A stretch of 58,012 nucleotides of DNA from Shewanella olleyana (GCF_023283825.1 NZ_JAKILD010000027.1:1-58012); one strand, 5' to 3'; positions 1 through 8,383 are shown, counted from the first letter of the stretch. Numbers and translations are program-made. The notes: generated from the letters alone by a model not told the origin.

Positions 1-116
1 CGAAACCCAAGCGTTTCAATTATGAAGCCGGATATACGAACGCAAACCTATCACTGTCACAACGCTATTTTTTATATTGCAATATTGGAGGAGACCATAT
101 ACACGCCCTAACCACT

Positions 117-147
117 ATCGATAAGTGAAAAAAACTCACTTATCGAT
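117..147. repeat. Perfect 12-bp inverted repeat
   Basis: The arms ATCGATAAGTGA (117-128) and TCACTTATCGAT (136-147) are perfect reverse complements around a 7-base A-rich loop. The repeat lies about 85 bases before the first gene. No run of T follows on the plus strand, so it is not a classic terminator for a gene entering from the left. It could be a weak terminator or an operator. A second, smaller inverted repeat (GTAGCG-act-CGCTAC, 197-211) lies between it and the gene start. Nothing coding is seen in 1-232. Confidence 0.6.
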
Positions 148-232
148 CCAATTATTCTCGTTTGTCAGCTAGATTTGTTTTGCCTAAATTAGCCATGTAG
201 CGACTCGCTACTACCTATAAAGGAATATAAAC

Positions 233-733
233 ATGAAAACTTCTAAACTTCCCACTGCGATCGCAGCAAGTCTATTATTGGCGTGTTCAGCTAACGTTTC
301 GGCCGCTGCAGTTGAAACTACCAGTTATAAAATGGTGTTAATTGAAAATATGCCTGGCGTCGATGCCATTCAATCAGGTGATATAAATGAAGGCATTGCA
401 TTAACGAAATCGGCAAGAAGATCTGCGATTGACACATATACTCGTCACCTCAACTTATGTGTTGGTTACACTAAAATGTCTAAGTTTGATATCGCTGAAG
501 AGGCCTGCACTGAAGCGGTAAAAATGGCAGTAAATGCAGATAAACTACCATCAATGCAAATGCGCGCATATGCATACAATAATCGTGGCGTGATGAAAGT
601 ATTAGCGAATGACAATGTTGGCGCATTAGAGGACTTCAGACAAGCTGCAAAAGCAATCCAAGAGCCAATCTACAAGCAAAACTTGCTTCGTTTAGAAACT
701 GAACTTAACAACACCGAAACGGGAACATTATAA
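233..733 (+). CDS. Small exported TPR-like protein, function unknown
   Basis: This is a 166-residue protein. The N-terminus is an export signal: Lys at 2 and 5, a hydrophobic stretch at about 9-18, then a small-residue site around ANVSA-AA. An LLAC sequence inside the hydrophobic stretch also allows lipoprotein processing, but its -2 residue is atypical. The mature part is helical. The segment at about 105-145 (Tyr-Asn-Asn-Arg-Gly then Gly-Ala-Leu-Glu-Asp-Phe) resembles a tetratricopeptide repeat, which would make it a periplasmic protein-interaction module. Two cysteines could form a disulfide. The start is supported by AAGGA upstream of ATG. It is monocistronic and followed by a hairpin. 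I do not recognise a specific function. Confidence 0.8.
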   Translation: MKTSKLPTAIAASLLLACSANVSAAAVETTSYKMVLIENMPGVDAIQSGDINEGIALTKSARRSAIDTYTRHLNLCVGYTKMSKFDIAEEACTEAVKMAVNADKLPSMQMRAYAYNNRGVMKVLANDNVGALEDFRQAAKAIQEPIYKQNLLRLETELNNTETGTL

Positions 734-795
734 TTTGGAAGACGATCAACAGCGACAGCAAAACTTAATCTTACAGCCTCATTATATTGAGAAGC

Positions 796-835
796 CAATA
801 GACATTGAGCCACCCAGGCCAATGTCTATTTTATT
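796..835. terminator. Hairpin between convergent genes
   Basis: The stem AATAGACATTG pairs with CAATGTCTATT around a 12-base loop, and the plus side continues with TTTATTGG. It lies between the stop of the exported TPR-like gene and the stop of the converging permease gene, so it may serve both directions. Confidence 0.6.
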
Positions 836-866
836 GGCAGATATTTTATAGGCAGATAAAATCGAG

Positions 867-2012
867 TTATTCTCTCAGTAAAGGAGTTGATAACCTCCGC
901 TTAACGCCTATGTAAGCCAATAAGCTAAACAAAGCAAATAATGCCCACATTTGTAACCACTGCGGAAGAACTGTCATCCAACCCGCTCCCATTTGGTTTA
1001 ACTCCAGCATACCTAAAATGGCAGGCACAGCAGGAATAACTTGAGAAACTTGCACTAATAGATCAGGAATTAAGGCTAATGGCCACACAAAACCCGATAC
1101 AAACAAAATCGGCATAGACACTAACAATAGCACTTGAGTGGGTAACTCTCGTTTAACAAACAAGCAGCTTAACGCGATACCACAAGCAGATGTTGATAAA
1201 AGGAATGGCAGCATAAATAGACTGACTTCCCCTAAGGAAGCTTGAACGCTAACGCCATACCAATAAAAACAATAGCCTAAATAAAAGCTTGATAAAAAAG
1301 CATAAATAACACAAAACACGGTTAGCCGAGCACTAATAAGCGCTAAAGGTGAAACCTCATTCCAGTAGCCTTTTTTGCGCCATTGTCCTGCCCCTAAAAT
1401 CCCAGCACCGATTAACAATGTTTGGTGTAAAATAAGCAAAAACAGCCCTGGAACCACATAAGGTGTATAACCCAAGCTTGGGTTAAATACGGGAACACTA
1501 TTGATGTTGACTGAATTTAAACTTTGTTCGACCTGCTTAGGGTTTTGACCTCGGGCTAATAGGCCCACCATTTGCACCTGCTTACTGGCGTCCATCCCAG
1601 CACTAATTAGACCTTCAGCAATGGCAGAATATATGAGGAAGTAACTCGCATCACCGCCATAGCTTAATGTCGCACCTTTACCTAATAACAAGTTTCGTCT
1701 AAAACCCTCTGGAATAACCAGCAAGCCATGGGCATTGGATTCAGAAATCCATTGTTGCGCTTCAGTAATGCTACCTACTTGCGCCACAATATTAATTTTA
1801 GGACTCGCATCAGCATGTCTGACTAGTTGCCGACTTAATGATGAATTATCATGATCAACGACCACTACCATTTGCTCTGTTGGCACTTGATTTAGATAAG
1901 GTAACGGGTATAGCACTGAGTAAAAAAGCACCCCTCCAAACACAGTCAGAACTATGTCCTTTTCCGCCAAAATCGCTTTAAGTTCAGCCCATAATAATTG
2001 CAGCCAAGTCAT
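867..2012 (-). CDS. ABC-2 type permease subunit (second of pair)
   Basis: This 381-residue inner-membrane protein has the ABC-2 permease layout: one N-terminal membrane segment (about 22-42), a periplasmic domain of roughly 130 residues, then about five membrane helices from 185 to the C-terminus. The periplasmic part contains the family sequence VVDHDNSSLSRQLVRH. It overlaps the preceding permease gene by 4 bases (ATGA type), so the two are probably translated together as a heterodimer. With the HlyD and TolC genes upstream it should form an envelope-spanning exporter of the YhhJ/YbhS kind. The substrate is unknown. No ATP-binding subunit is encoded nearby, which is unusual for this family. 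Confidence 0.88.
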   Translation of the reverse strand: MTWLQLLWAELKAILAEKDIVLTVFGGVLFYSVLYPLPYLNQVPTEQMVVVVDHDNSSLSRQLVRHADASPKINIVAQVGSITEAQQWISESNAHGLLVIPEGFRRNLLLGKGATLSYGGDASYFLIYSAIAEGLISAGMDASKQVQMVGLLARGQNPKQVEQSLNSVNINSVPVFNPSLGYTPYVVPGLFLLILHQTLLIGAGILGAGQWRKKGYWNEVSPLALISARLTVFCVIYAFLSSFYLGYCFYWYGVSVQASLGEVSLFMLPFLLSTSACGIALSCLFVKRELPTQVLLLVSMPILFVSGFVWPLALIPDLLVQVSQVIPAVPAILGMLELNQMGAGWMTVLPQWLQMWALFALFSLLAYIGVKRRLSTPLLRE

Positions 2013-3229
2013 AAGTAGGCCCCTGGGTTATTGTTATTACTTGGCTTAGCAGAGCTTTTATGTTTGAAAAATAATTTATCAGATTTCGAGCCATTAACTT
2101 TTTGTTGCTTATTGAATAGGATTTTATATAAGCCCCAAGCCATAACAGCCACGGCTAAGAAATACCAATAAGATAAAAACTGCAGCATGACTTGCTGTGT
2201 GTCTGCGCCATAACTGATCACACTGATATGGGAATCAATATAGTGGCTTGAAGGCATTATTAAACGCCACCATTGTGCGAGCAACGGCATATCATTAACT
2301 GGAAAAGTCACGCCCATAAAAGCGAAAGCGGGGGCAAATAAAGCAGAACCAAAACTAATATTACTCGCAGGCTCTCGCATCACTAAAAAAACCAAAATAA
2401 CTAATGGCCATATTGCTAATAACATCAAAGCTAATGCAGTAACTAAAAGGCTCATTGAACCAGCTATAGGTAAGCCTAAATAACCATAAAGCAACACCAG
2501 AATGAAACAGCCATGAAGTAACATAATCGGTGTATACAGCAAGACTTTGCAACCGACTTGAGACCAAAAATTATCAGCTATTAAATAACTGTCTTTTTTC
2601 TTAATCAATGATTCATTCAACGAGTTAACAAATACCATCATGCTTAACAGCTGTAAAAGTGCAATTAACACTGGCGGCACTAAAAAGCCAACATAGTTAT
2701 TATTACGATTAAATAGTGCGGTGGTTTGACTCGTCACAGGACTCAGGTTTACTGCTACCGAGGCGCTATTCACCCCATTTAATAACTGTTTTAGTCCAGC
2801 AACTTCCATAAGCCCTGCACCTAAACTCAGTTGTAATTGGCTAGAGAGCAGCTTACCTACCAATAAAAACTGACTGTTGTAACGAATATCTATGGTTGGG
2901 CTACCACTGGTTAATAACGACTTTTTAAATTGATGAGGAAAAACCACTACAGCATACACTTCAGCTTTTTTCATCGCAGCTTCTGCATCTGATAATTGCG
3001 AAAATGCGATGGGCTTGATGACAGAGTTGGCGGTTAAGTTTCTAGTTAATGCACGTGTTAATTGGCTATTGTCTTGATCTACGACTGCTACAGGCAGCTG
3101 TCTTGGCAACCCCGCACTAAACAACCACCACAAACACAAAATGCTGACCAGCGGAATGTACGTCACCAAGGCCAATTGCCAAGGTGAATTCCATAAACAC
3201 TTAAGTTCTTGATTTAGCAAAGCCCGCAT
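2009..3229 (-). CDS. ABC-2 type permease subunit (first of pair)
   Basis: This 406-residue paralogue of the next gene has one N-terminal membrane helix (about 18-38), a periplasmic domain with VVDQDNSQLTRALTRN, then a cluster of about five helices (180-370) and a basic C-terminal tail. The matching VVD-DNS motif in both permeases shows that the pair arose by duplication. The tail (about 375-406) is rich in Lys, Ser and Asn and looks cytoplasmic and disordered. It is probably co-transcribed with the HlyD-type gene 106 bases upstream. The intervening DNA holds a degenerate 18-bp repeat. Confident as an ABC-2 exporter permease; cargo not predictable. Confidence 0.88.
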   Translation of the reverse strand: MRALLNQELKCLWNSPWQLALVTYIPLVSILCLWWLFSAGLPRQLPVAVVDQDNSQLTRALTRNLTANSVIKPIAFSQLSDAEAAMKKAEVYAVVVFPHQFKKSLLTSGSPTIDIRYNSQFLLVGKLLSSQLQLSLGAGLMEVAGLKQLLNGVNSASVAVNLSPVTSQTTALFNRNNNYVGFLVPPVLIALLQLLSMMVFVNSLNESLIKKKDSYLIADNFWSQVGCKVLLYTPIMLLHGCFILVLLYGYLGLPIAGSMSLLVTALALMLLAIWPLVILVFLVMREPASNISFGSALFAPAFAFMGVTFPVNDMPLLAQWWRLIMPSSHYIDSHISVISYGADTQQVMLQFLSYWYFLAVAVMAWGLYKILFNKQQKVNGSKSDKLFFKHKSSAKPSNNNNPGAYL

Positions 3230-3240
3230 TCTTATACCTT

Positions 3241-3312
3241 AACAACTAGAGGCATCTTAACCGCTAGAAGCACCTTAAAAACTAGATGCATATTAATGAC
3301 TAAAAGCAACCT
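3241..3312. repeat. Degenerate 18-bp tandem repeat, four units
   Basis: Four consecutive 18-base units (3241-3258, 3259-3276, 3277-3294, 3295-3312) share the pattern aa--actaga-gca-ctt with substitutions only. They fill the gap between the HlyD-type gene and the first permease. The period is a multiple of three. On the minus strand the units stay open as one frame rich in Leu and Val, ending at TAA 3232-3234, two bases before the permease ATG. Possible starts are TTG at 3309 (25 codons) or ATG at 3291 (19 codons). Whether this is translated is unknown. Confidence 0.7.
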
Positions 3313-3335
3313 AATAACTCACCTAACTGATATCG

Positions 3336-4310
3336 CTATTTTACGTTTAGCAGCACAGACATACCCACTCTTAAATCAGCAATAGGGCTATTTGGACGAA
3401 GTTCAACTTGAAAAGTGCGCATATCAAAGTCATGACCGCTTTCAGTTGAGCGCCAAGTAGCAAAGCTGCCCATGACACTAATATGAACAATCGTGAAGTC
3501 TTCAGTGACTTTCAACGCAGGAATGGTTAGCGATACAGTCTGACCTTGCTTGAAGTCAGCTAATTGATCTTCACGCAGTTGCATTACAGCCCAAGCATCA
3601 GAGATATCAATTAAACTCACCACAGGGAAACCACTTGGAGCCAGCTCACCAGCTTGCAATAACACTTCGCTCACCTCGGCAACTTTAGGCGAGCGCATTT
3701 GGCTGTCAGCTAATATAGCGCTGACTTCTTTTACAGCACCTTCAGCCATACGAGCATTACCAGCTGCTGCGGCTTTAGTTTCGACCCGAGCACCTTCGTC
3801 AGCCATTTGATACATAGCTAGCGCAGCTTGTTCGGTATATTGCGCCGCTTTCCACTGGGTAAAAGCTTCATCACGTTTTTGTCTGGCAACCACCCCTTCA
3901 TCGAATAAATTTTCGACTCGTTGATAAGTGGTTTCCATTAAATCGGTAGCAGCTTTGGCTTTTAACCATTGCTCTTTTGCTGCTGTGACTTGTTGCTGGC
4001 GCGCACCATTGTCCGCTTCTTGTTGCATCGCTTTAGCGGCATCTCGTCCGCCTTCAGCTTGCATTAGTTTTGCATCTAACTCTGGGCTGTTAATCGCAAA
4101 TAATAAGTCGCCTACAGCGACTTTATCGCCACGGCGAACCATAATTTGCTCCACTCTACCCGGCACCTTAGACGAGATATTGTATTCACGAGCCTCAATT
4201 TGCCCTTGTAAAACAGTCTCTTTTGGTTCAAATGCTAATTTTAATCCGTAGGCTAATATTCCTAGTAGAAAAATAATTGCGATAACGGCAATAACTCGAT
4301 TAGCCCGCAT
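3336..4310 (-). CDS. HlyD-family periplasmic adaptor (membrane fusion protein)
   Basis: Starting at the ATG at 4310 gives 324 residues beginning MRANRVIAVIAI, with one N-terminal membrane anchor (about 5-24). A longer reading upstream would only cover the end of the TolC-type gene, so I prefer the internal start. The lipoyl-like half (YNISSKVPGRVEQIMVRRGD) is followed by a long Ala/Gln/Glu-rich coiled-coil hairpin (about 75-200). The second lipoyl half and beta-barrel then follow. It bridges the permease pair in the inner membrane to the TolC-type channel. The start overlaps the end of the TolC-type gene by 11 bases, so translation is coupled. Confidence 0.9.
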   Translation of the reverse strand: MRANRVIAVIAIIFLLGILAYGLKLAFEPKETVLQGQIEAREYNISSKVPGRVEQIMVRRGDKVAVGDLLFAINSPELDAKLMQAEGGRDAAKAMQQEADNGARQQQVTAAKEQWLKAKAATDLMETTYQRVENLFDEGVVARQKRDEAFTQWKAAQYTEQAALAMYQMADEGARVETKAAAAGNARMAEGAVKEVSAILADSQMRSPKVAEVSEVLLQAGELAPSGFPVVSLIDISDAWAVMQLREDQLADFKQGQTVSLTIPALKVTEDFTIVHISVMGSFATWRSTESGHDFDMRTFQVELRPNSPIADLRVGMSVLLNVK

Positions 4311-5811
4311 GTTGCTGCTCCTGTAATTGGGTTCGACCAATAAATTCGTCCACTTGACCACTAATAGCCATTAGTCTTGCGTAAGCTTGTACATAACGAT
4401 ACTGCGCGCCTAACTGCTGGGTTTTCACTGCGCTCAGCTTTAATTCTGCATCCACTCTATCAATTGAAGTTGATAGCCCTTGGTTAAATGCTAATTCTCT
4501 TAAGCGAAGATTTTCTGTTGCTAATGCTAGAGATGCATTCAGTGCTTTTACTTCTTCGTCCGCTTGTTGCAGTTGGCGATAACTTTGATCAACTAATAAA
4601 CTCAAATCTTGCTGTGTTTGAGCTTTGGTATATTTAGCCTGTAATAACGCACTTTGTGCCGCTTCGACTTTGCCACTTCGTCCGTCTCGGGCAAAAAGCG
4701 GTACGTTCACTCCAACACCTACCATCCAGTCAGGTTCGATTTGCGAAAATAAACTGTCGTCTTCATACAAGGTGTAATTACCGTATAAATACACTGTAGG
4801 CAGATACCGCCCTTTTTCTAGTTGGATCAGGCCATTGGCCTGAGCTTCTTTAGCTTCAAGCAATTTAAGCGCAGGGTGCTGAGTTAAGGTTAGCTGGCTT
4901 AAACGCGGCAATGAAGGGGATTGCGGCAAGCTAAATAAACCCGAGGTCGGATTCGCATCAGTTAGCTGCAGCATTCTGGATAAGGCAATTTGCGCCATTT
5001 CATGTTGGCGCTTAGCACTACCAAGATTCACTTTGGCATTTTCTAAAGCCACTTGAGCATTGAGTCGTTCAACTTTAGCGATTTGGCCTTCACGTTCTAA
5101 TTTCTGCGCATGGGACTCGTGCTCAGTAAGCGAGTCCACCAACTGCTGATTGGTCTCTACTAAGGTTTGGGTCACAGCAACGGCAAAATAGCGATCAACT
5201 AACTGAGTAAACAAATCTCGGGTTGTCAGTGAGTATTCATGCTTTTTCTCTTCTACCTGAGCAGCGTGAATACCTTGAGCAGCAGTAATTTTACCGCCGG
5301 TATAAATCGGCCACATCGCCTGAAGGCTTGCGCGGAAAATATCTTGCTCGGTAAAAGGGGTGACAAACATTGAACCGGGAATAGCTGCTAATGCTTCGCC
5401 TAATAAAGGCGGCAAGCCAGCGGAATCGATCGCGGCTAACGGATTAAGGTCACGCAAGTCTAATTCGATGGGCTTTTGTAAGCGAGTATAACTACCAGCA
5501 AGATTTAATGAGGGTAAATTCATATCTTCGCCAGCACGTTCTTCAGCTTCTGCACGGCTCACTTCTTGAGAGTGTGCTTTGAGCTTATCACTGACGCTTA
5601 AGAGTTGCTGCCACGCCTGATTAAACGCAATAGGTTCTGCGTGACTTGGAAGAGTAACTGAGCAAAGAGCGAGAAAGGACGGCAGCAATAGGCAACGTCT
5701 TGGCTTAGAGCTTGATGAATTTAATGTTCGAAAACTTAACACGCTTAAATTAAGCATGATCAAGTTCAAAATACCCGTATAGAAAACAGCTAAATGCCTC
5801 ATTAACCTCAT
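4300..5811 (-). CDS. TolC-family outer-membrane efflux channel
   Basis: This 503-residue outer-membrane factor has the two-fold helical repeat of TolC proteins: long coiled coils at about 85-300 and 300-490, with the motif MWPIYTGGK in the first half and VNVPLFARDGRSGK in the equivalent strand of the second. The signal peptide lies at about 38-58 and ends in LPSHA-EP. The first 35 residues look like an extension, so an internal ATG near residue 19 could be the true start. However, GGATGAGG sits just before the annotated ATG. It is the first gene of a four-gene efflux operon. A 16-bp palindrome lies 9-24 bases upstream of the start codon. Confidence 0.9.
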   Translation of the reverse strand: MRLMRHLAVFYTGILNLIMLNLSVLSFRTLNSSSSKPRRCLLLPSFLALCSVTLPSHAEPIAFNQAWQQLLSVSDKLKAHSQEVSRAEAEERAGEDMNLPSLNLAGSYTRLQKPIELDLRDLNPLAAIDSAGLPPLLGEALAAIPGSMFVTPFTEQDIFRASLQAMWPIYTGGKITAAQGIHAAQVEEKKHEYSLTTRDLFTQLVDRYFAVAVTQTLVETNQQLVDSLTEHESHAQKLEREGQIAKVERLNAQVALENAKVNLGSAKRQHEMAQIALSRMLQLTDANPTSGLFSLPQSPSLPRLSQLTLTQHPALKLLEAKEAQANGLIQLEKGRYLPTVYLYGNYTLYEDDSLFSQIEPDWMVGVGVNVPLFARDGRSGKVEAAQSALLQAKYTKAQTQQDLSLLVDQSYRQLQQADEEVKALNASLALATENLRLRELAFNQGLSTSIDRVDAELKLSAVKTQQLGAQYRYVQAYARLMAISGQVDEFIGRTQLQEQQHAG

Positions 5812-5819
5812 CCTTTAAG

Positions 5820-5851
5820 TAGAGTAATTACTCTATTGGTGGCGAATTATA
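5820..5851 (-). promoter_or_regulatory. Candidate operator and -10 box for the efflux operon
   Basis: TAGAGTAATTACTCTA (5820-5835) is a perfect 16-bp palindrome. A TATAAT hexamer on the minus strand (5851-5846) lies 10 bases upstream of it, so the palindrome would sit just downstream of the transcription start. This is a normal place for a repressor such as a TetR-family protein. No good -35 box was found at 16-18 bases. No regulator gene is adjacent, so the binding protein is unknown. Confidence 0.5.
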
Positions 5852-5892
5852 ACTAGTTTTACTTTTCAAATATACAAGAGTTAATTAGCAAT

Positions 5893-5937
5893 ATCACATA
5901 AATAAACATCACATAAATAAACATCACATAAATAAAA
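5893..5937. repeat. Short tandem repeat, 3 x 15 bp
   Basis: Three consecutive copies of atcacataaataaac occupy 5893-5907, 5908-5922 and 5923-5937. The last base of the third copy is changed. The repeat lies between the tldD terminator and the efflux promoter and could vary in copy number by slippage. Confidence 0.85.
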
Positions 5938-5957
5938 GGTGCCATTACGACACCTTT
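5934..5957 (-). terminator. tldD terminator hairpin
   Basis: AAAGGTG pairs with CACCTTT around a 9-base loop. On the minus strand the stem is followed by a T/A-rich stretch. It lies just after the tldD stop codon. Confidence 0.6.
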
Positions 5958-5964
5958 ACATAAG

Positions 5965-7413
5965 CTAAGCCGTGCCGCCTACTGTCAAGCTGTCTAGCTT
6001 CAAGGTTGGCTGACCTACGCCAACAGGTACACTTTGGCCGTCCTTACCACATACACCAACCCCTTTATCTAGGGCGAGATCATTACCTACCATTGAGATT
6101 TGGCTCATGGCTTCAGGGCCGTTACCAATCAATGTTGCCCCTTTAATAGCATCAGTCACTTCACCGTTTTCAATTAAATAAGCTTCTGAAGCGGAGAACA
6201 CGAATTTTCCTGAGGTAATATCCACCTGGCCGCCACCAAAGTTTGGTGCATAAATGCCTTTTTTGACAGATTTAATCATTTCTTCTGGAGTAGATGTGCC
6301 CGCTTCCATGTATGTATTGGTCATGCGAGGCATAGGTAAATGAGCATAGGATTCACGGCGTCCATTACCTGTGGTGGCTTCACCCATCAAGCGAGCATTT
6401 AGCTTATCCTGCATGTAACCTTTCAAAATGCCATTTTCAATAAGGGTCGTTTTCTGAGTCGGTACGCCCTCATCATCAATACTCAATGAACCACGACGAT
6501 CTGCTATTGTGCCGTCATCGACAACGGTTACTAATTTCGACGCTACTTGTTGGCCGACTTTACCACTAAATGCACTGCTGCCTTTACGGTTAAAGTCGCC
6601 TTCTAGACCATGTCCAACCGCTTCATGTAATAATACGCCTGGCCAGCCATTACCTAATACCACTGGCATTTCACCTGCTGGCGCATCAATCGCGTTTACA
6701 TTAACTTGTGCTTGGCGAACTGCTTCACGGGCAAACTCAAAACAAACAGGTAAGCCAGCACCATCGGTGGCAAGAAATACACTGTAATCATGACGTCCAC
6801 CGCCACCTGCGCTACCGCGTTCTCGTTTACCATTATCTTCTAAAATGACGCTACAGTTGAAACGCACTAATGGACGAATATCAGCAGCTAGCGTGCCATC
6901 ACTGGCGGCAACTAAGATCTCTTCATGGACGCCCGATAAGCTCACAACCACTTGAATAATACGACTATCAAGACTGCGAATATAAGCATCAGTCTGTTTT
7001 AGTAGATTAATTTTCGGCGCTTCTTCCATTGCCGCAATGGGATCTGCACTGCTATATAAGCCGTGGGTTTTATGACGCTTAAATGCGTGAACCTTATGTT
7101 GCTGACCCGCTAATGCAATTCCTCTCGCAGCTTCTGCCGCAGATTGTAGCGCTGCAGGAGTGATTTCATCTGCATAAGCAAAACCGGTTTTCTCACCAGT
7201 GATGGCTCTTACACCCACACCACGTTCGATATGGAAGCTACCTTCTTTAATAATGCCATCTTCAAGTGCCCATGTTTCGTGGCGGCTACCTTGAAAGTAC
7301 AAGTCTGAAAAATCAATATTATGTTGGTGGATAACCTTAAGATAATCTTGCAGACCATCTAACGTTAATCCATCTTGTAATAAACTTTGTTCTACTTGAG
7401 CTAGAAATGGCAT
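5965..7413 (-). CDS. tldD: Metalloprotease TldD
   Basis: This 482-residue protein matches E. coli TldD in length. The zinc motif HEAVGH (263-268, HExxxH type) is intact, followed by the Gly-rich GHGLEGDFNRKGSS. The C-terminal half contains the conserved SISMVGNDL-type and GVCGKDGQ segments. TldD pairs with TldE (PmbA) as a cytoplasmic heterodimeric peptidase. It processes unfolded peptides and modified peptide precursors such as microcin B17, and degrades the CcdA antitoxin. No tldE is in this window. It is the last gene of the mre-yhdP-nitrilase cluster and ends at a hairpin terminator. It is 133 bases from the nitrilase gene. Confidence 0.95.
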   Translation of the reverse strand: MPFLAQVEQSLLQDGLTLDGLQDYLKVIHQHNIDFSDLYFQGSRHETWALEDGIIKEGSFHIERGVGVRAITGEKTGFAYADEITPAALQSAAEAARGIALAGQQHKVHAFKRHKTHGLYSSADPIAAMEEAPKINLLKQTDAYIRSLDSRIIQVVVSLSGVHEEILVAASDGTLAADIRPLVRFNCSVILEDNGKRERGSAGGGGRHDYSVFLATDGAGLPVCFEFAREAVRQAQVNVNAIDAPAGEMPVVLGNGWPGVLLHEAVGHGLEGDFNRKGSSAFSGKVGQQVASKLVTVVDDGTIADRRGSLSIDDEGVPTQKTTLIENGILKGYMQDKLNARLMGEATTGNGRRESYAHLPMPRMTNTYMEAGTSTPEEMIKSVKKGIYAPNFGGGQVDITSGKFVFSASEAYLIENGEVTDAIKGATLIGNGPEAMSQISMVGNDLALDKGVGVCGKDGQSVPVGVGQPTLKLDSLTVGGTA

Positions 7414-7546
7414 TAATTCTCTCTTTAAGCCTTTTGGCTTTTAAAATGATGCTAATCAACCACAGTCTTGATACTGTGATTATCGATAATTTGTATTTGT
7501 ATTTGTATCAGTGCTAATTTAACGCCAACTCTCATGTTTAGCGTTT

Positions 7547-8383
7547 CTAGTTATTTATCAAATCTGGTGCCGCAAATCGGTTATGTTGCACCACTGGAAT
7601 TTGTTGTCTGATTTTCTTAAGCTCTGTTAATTCAATTTTGCTTTGAACCCAACCCAAGCCGGTTTTACGTTCTGCGATGACTCTGCCCCATGGATCAACA
7701 ATCATGCTTTGTCCCCATGTTTCACGACTACCTTGGTTATGCTGGCCCCATTGATCTGCCGCTAAAAAATAGCACTGAGTTTCTATCGCCCTAGCCTGAA
7801 TCAAGGTTTGCCAGTGAGCTTCTCCCGTCACTTTAGTAAACGCTGACGGTAAAGCGATGAAGTCAGCTCCAGCAAGGCGCAGGGCACGAAATAACTCAGG
7901 AAAACGAATATCATAACAAACGGCTAAACCGATATTACCAAACGGCGTGTTCACTACTGTAATACGTTCACCTGGACAAAAAGTATCACTTTCTCGATAT
8001 GACTGAGTATTGTCAGCTACCTCGACATCAAATAAGTGTAACTTATCATAACTACCTAAGGTATCACCCGTATCATCAAATAGATAACTGCGGCTATATA
8101 CTCGACCGTCTTCCGCTGAAATAGGAATAGTACCAGCGACCATATAAACTTGGTATTGCTTGGCTAATTTGGCTAATGAATGCTTAAGCTCACTATTATT
8201 GTCGTCACTTGCTATCGCCAATTGCTGCTGTTCATGACCACCAAACATCAAGCAACATTCAGGTAAAACCACCAATTGGGGCTCGCCTTCAACTCTTGTA
8301 AGTACCTTAAGCTGAGAGTCGATAAATGCCAGATTGGCTGCTACATCCTTGCTGCTCTGACATTGCAGTAAACTGATTTGCAT
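7547..8383 (-). CDS. Carbon-nitrogen hydrolase (Nit1-like deaminated glutathione amidase)
   Basis: This 278-residue nitrilase-superfamily enzyme has the complete Glu-Lys-Cys triad: Glu42 in VLPECC, Lys114 in SYDKLHLFDV and Cys156 in LAVCYDIRFPEL. The sequence pattern (RETWGQSMIVDPWGRV) is that of the Nit1/YbeM group. That group hydrolyses deaminated glutathione, a metabolite-repair reaction in the cytosol. The start MQISLLQCQSS is typical for the family and has GGAGGCAGCC before it on the minus strand. This start lies 77 bases inside the 3' end of yhdP in a different frame, so the two coding regions overlap. The exact substrate is inferred from family. Confidence 0.88.
   Translation of the reverse strand: MQISLLQCQSSKDVAANLAFIDSQLKVLTRVEGEPQLVVLPECCLMFGGHEQQQLAIASDDNNSELKHSLAKLAKQYQVYMVAGTIPISAEDGRVYSRSYLFDDTGDTLGSYDKLHLFDVEVADNTQSYRESDTFCPGERITVVNTPFGNIGLAVCYDIRFPELFRALRLAGADFIALPSAFTKVTGEAHWQTLIQARAIETQCYFLAADQWGQHNQGSRETWGQSMIVDPWGRVIAERKTGLGWVQSKIELTELKKIRQQIPVVQHNRFAAPDLINN

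Noticed and set aside
2361..2567. 68-codon minus-strand ORF inside the first permease gene
   Set aside because: It is in another frame of a well-supported permease gene and has no independent evidence.
3241..3312. Tandem repeats considered as a CRISPR array
   Set aside because: The units are contiguous 18-mers without spacers and are degenerate.
4311..4361. Upstream start of the HlyD-type gene giving 341 residues
   Set aside because: The extra 17 residues overlap the TolC-type gene and place a hydrophilic stretch before the membrane anchor; the ATG at 4310 is better.
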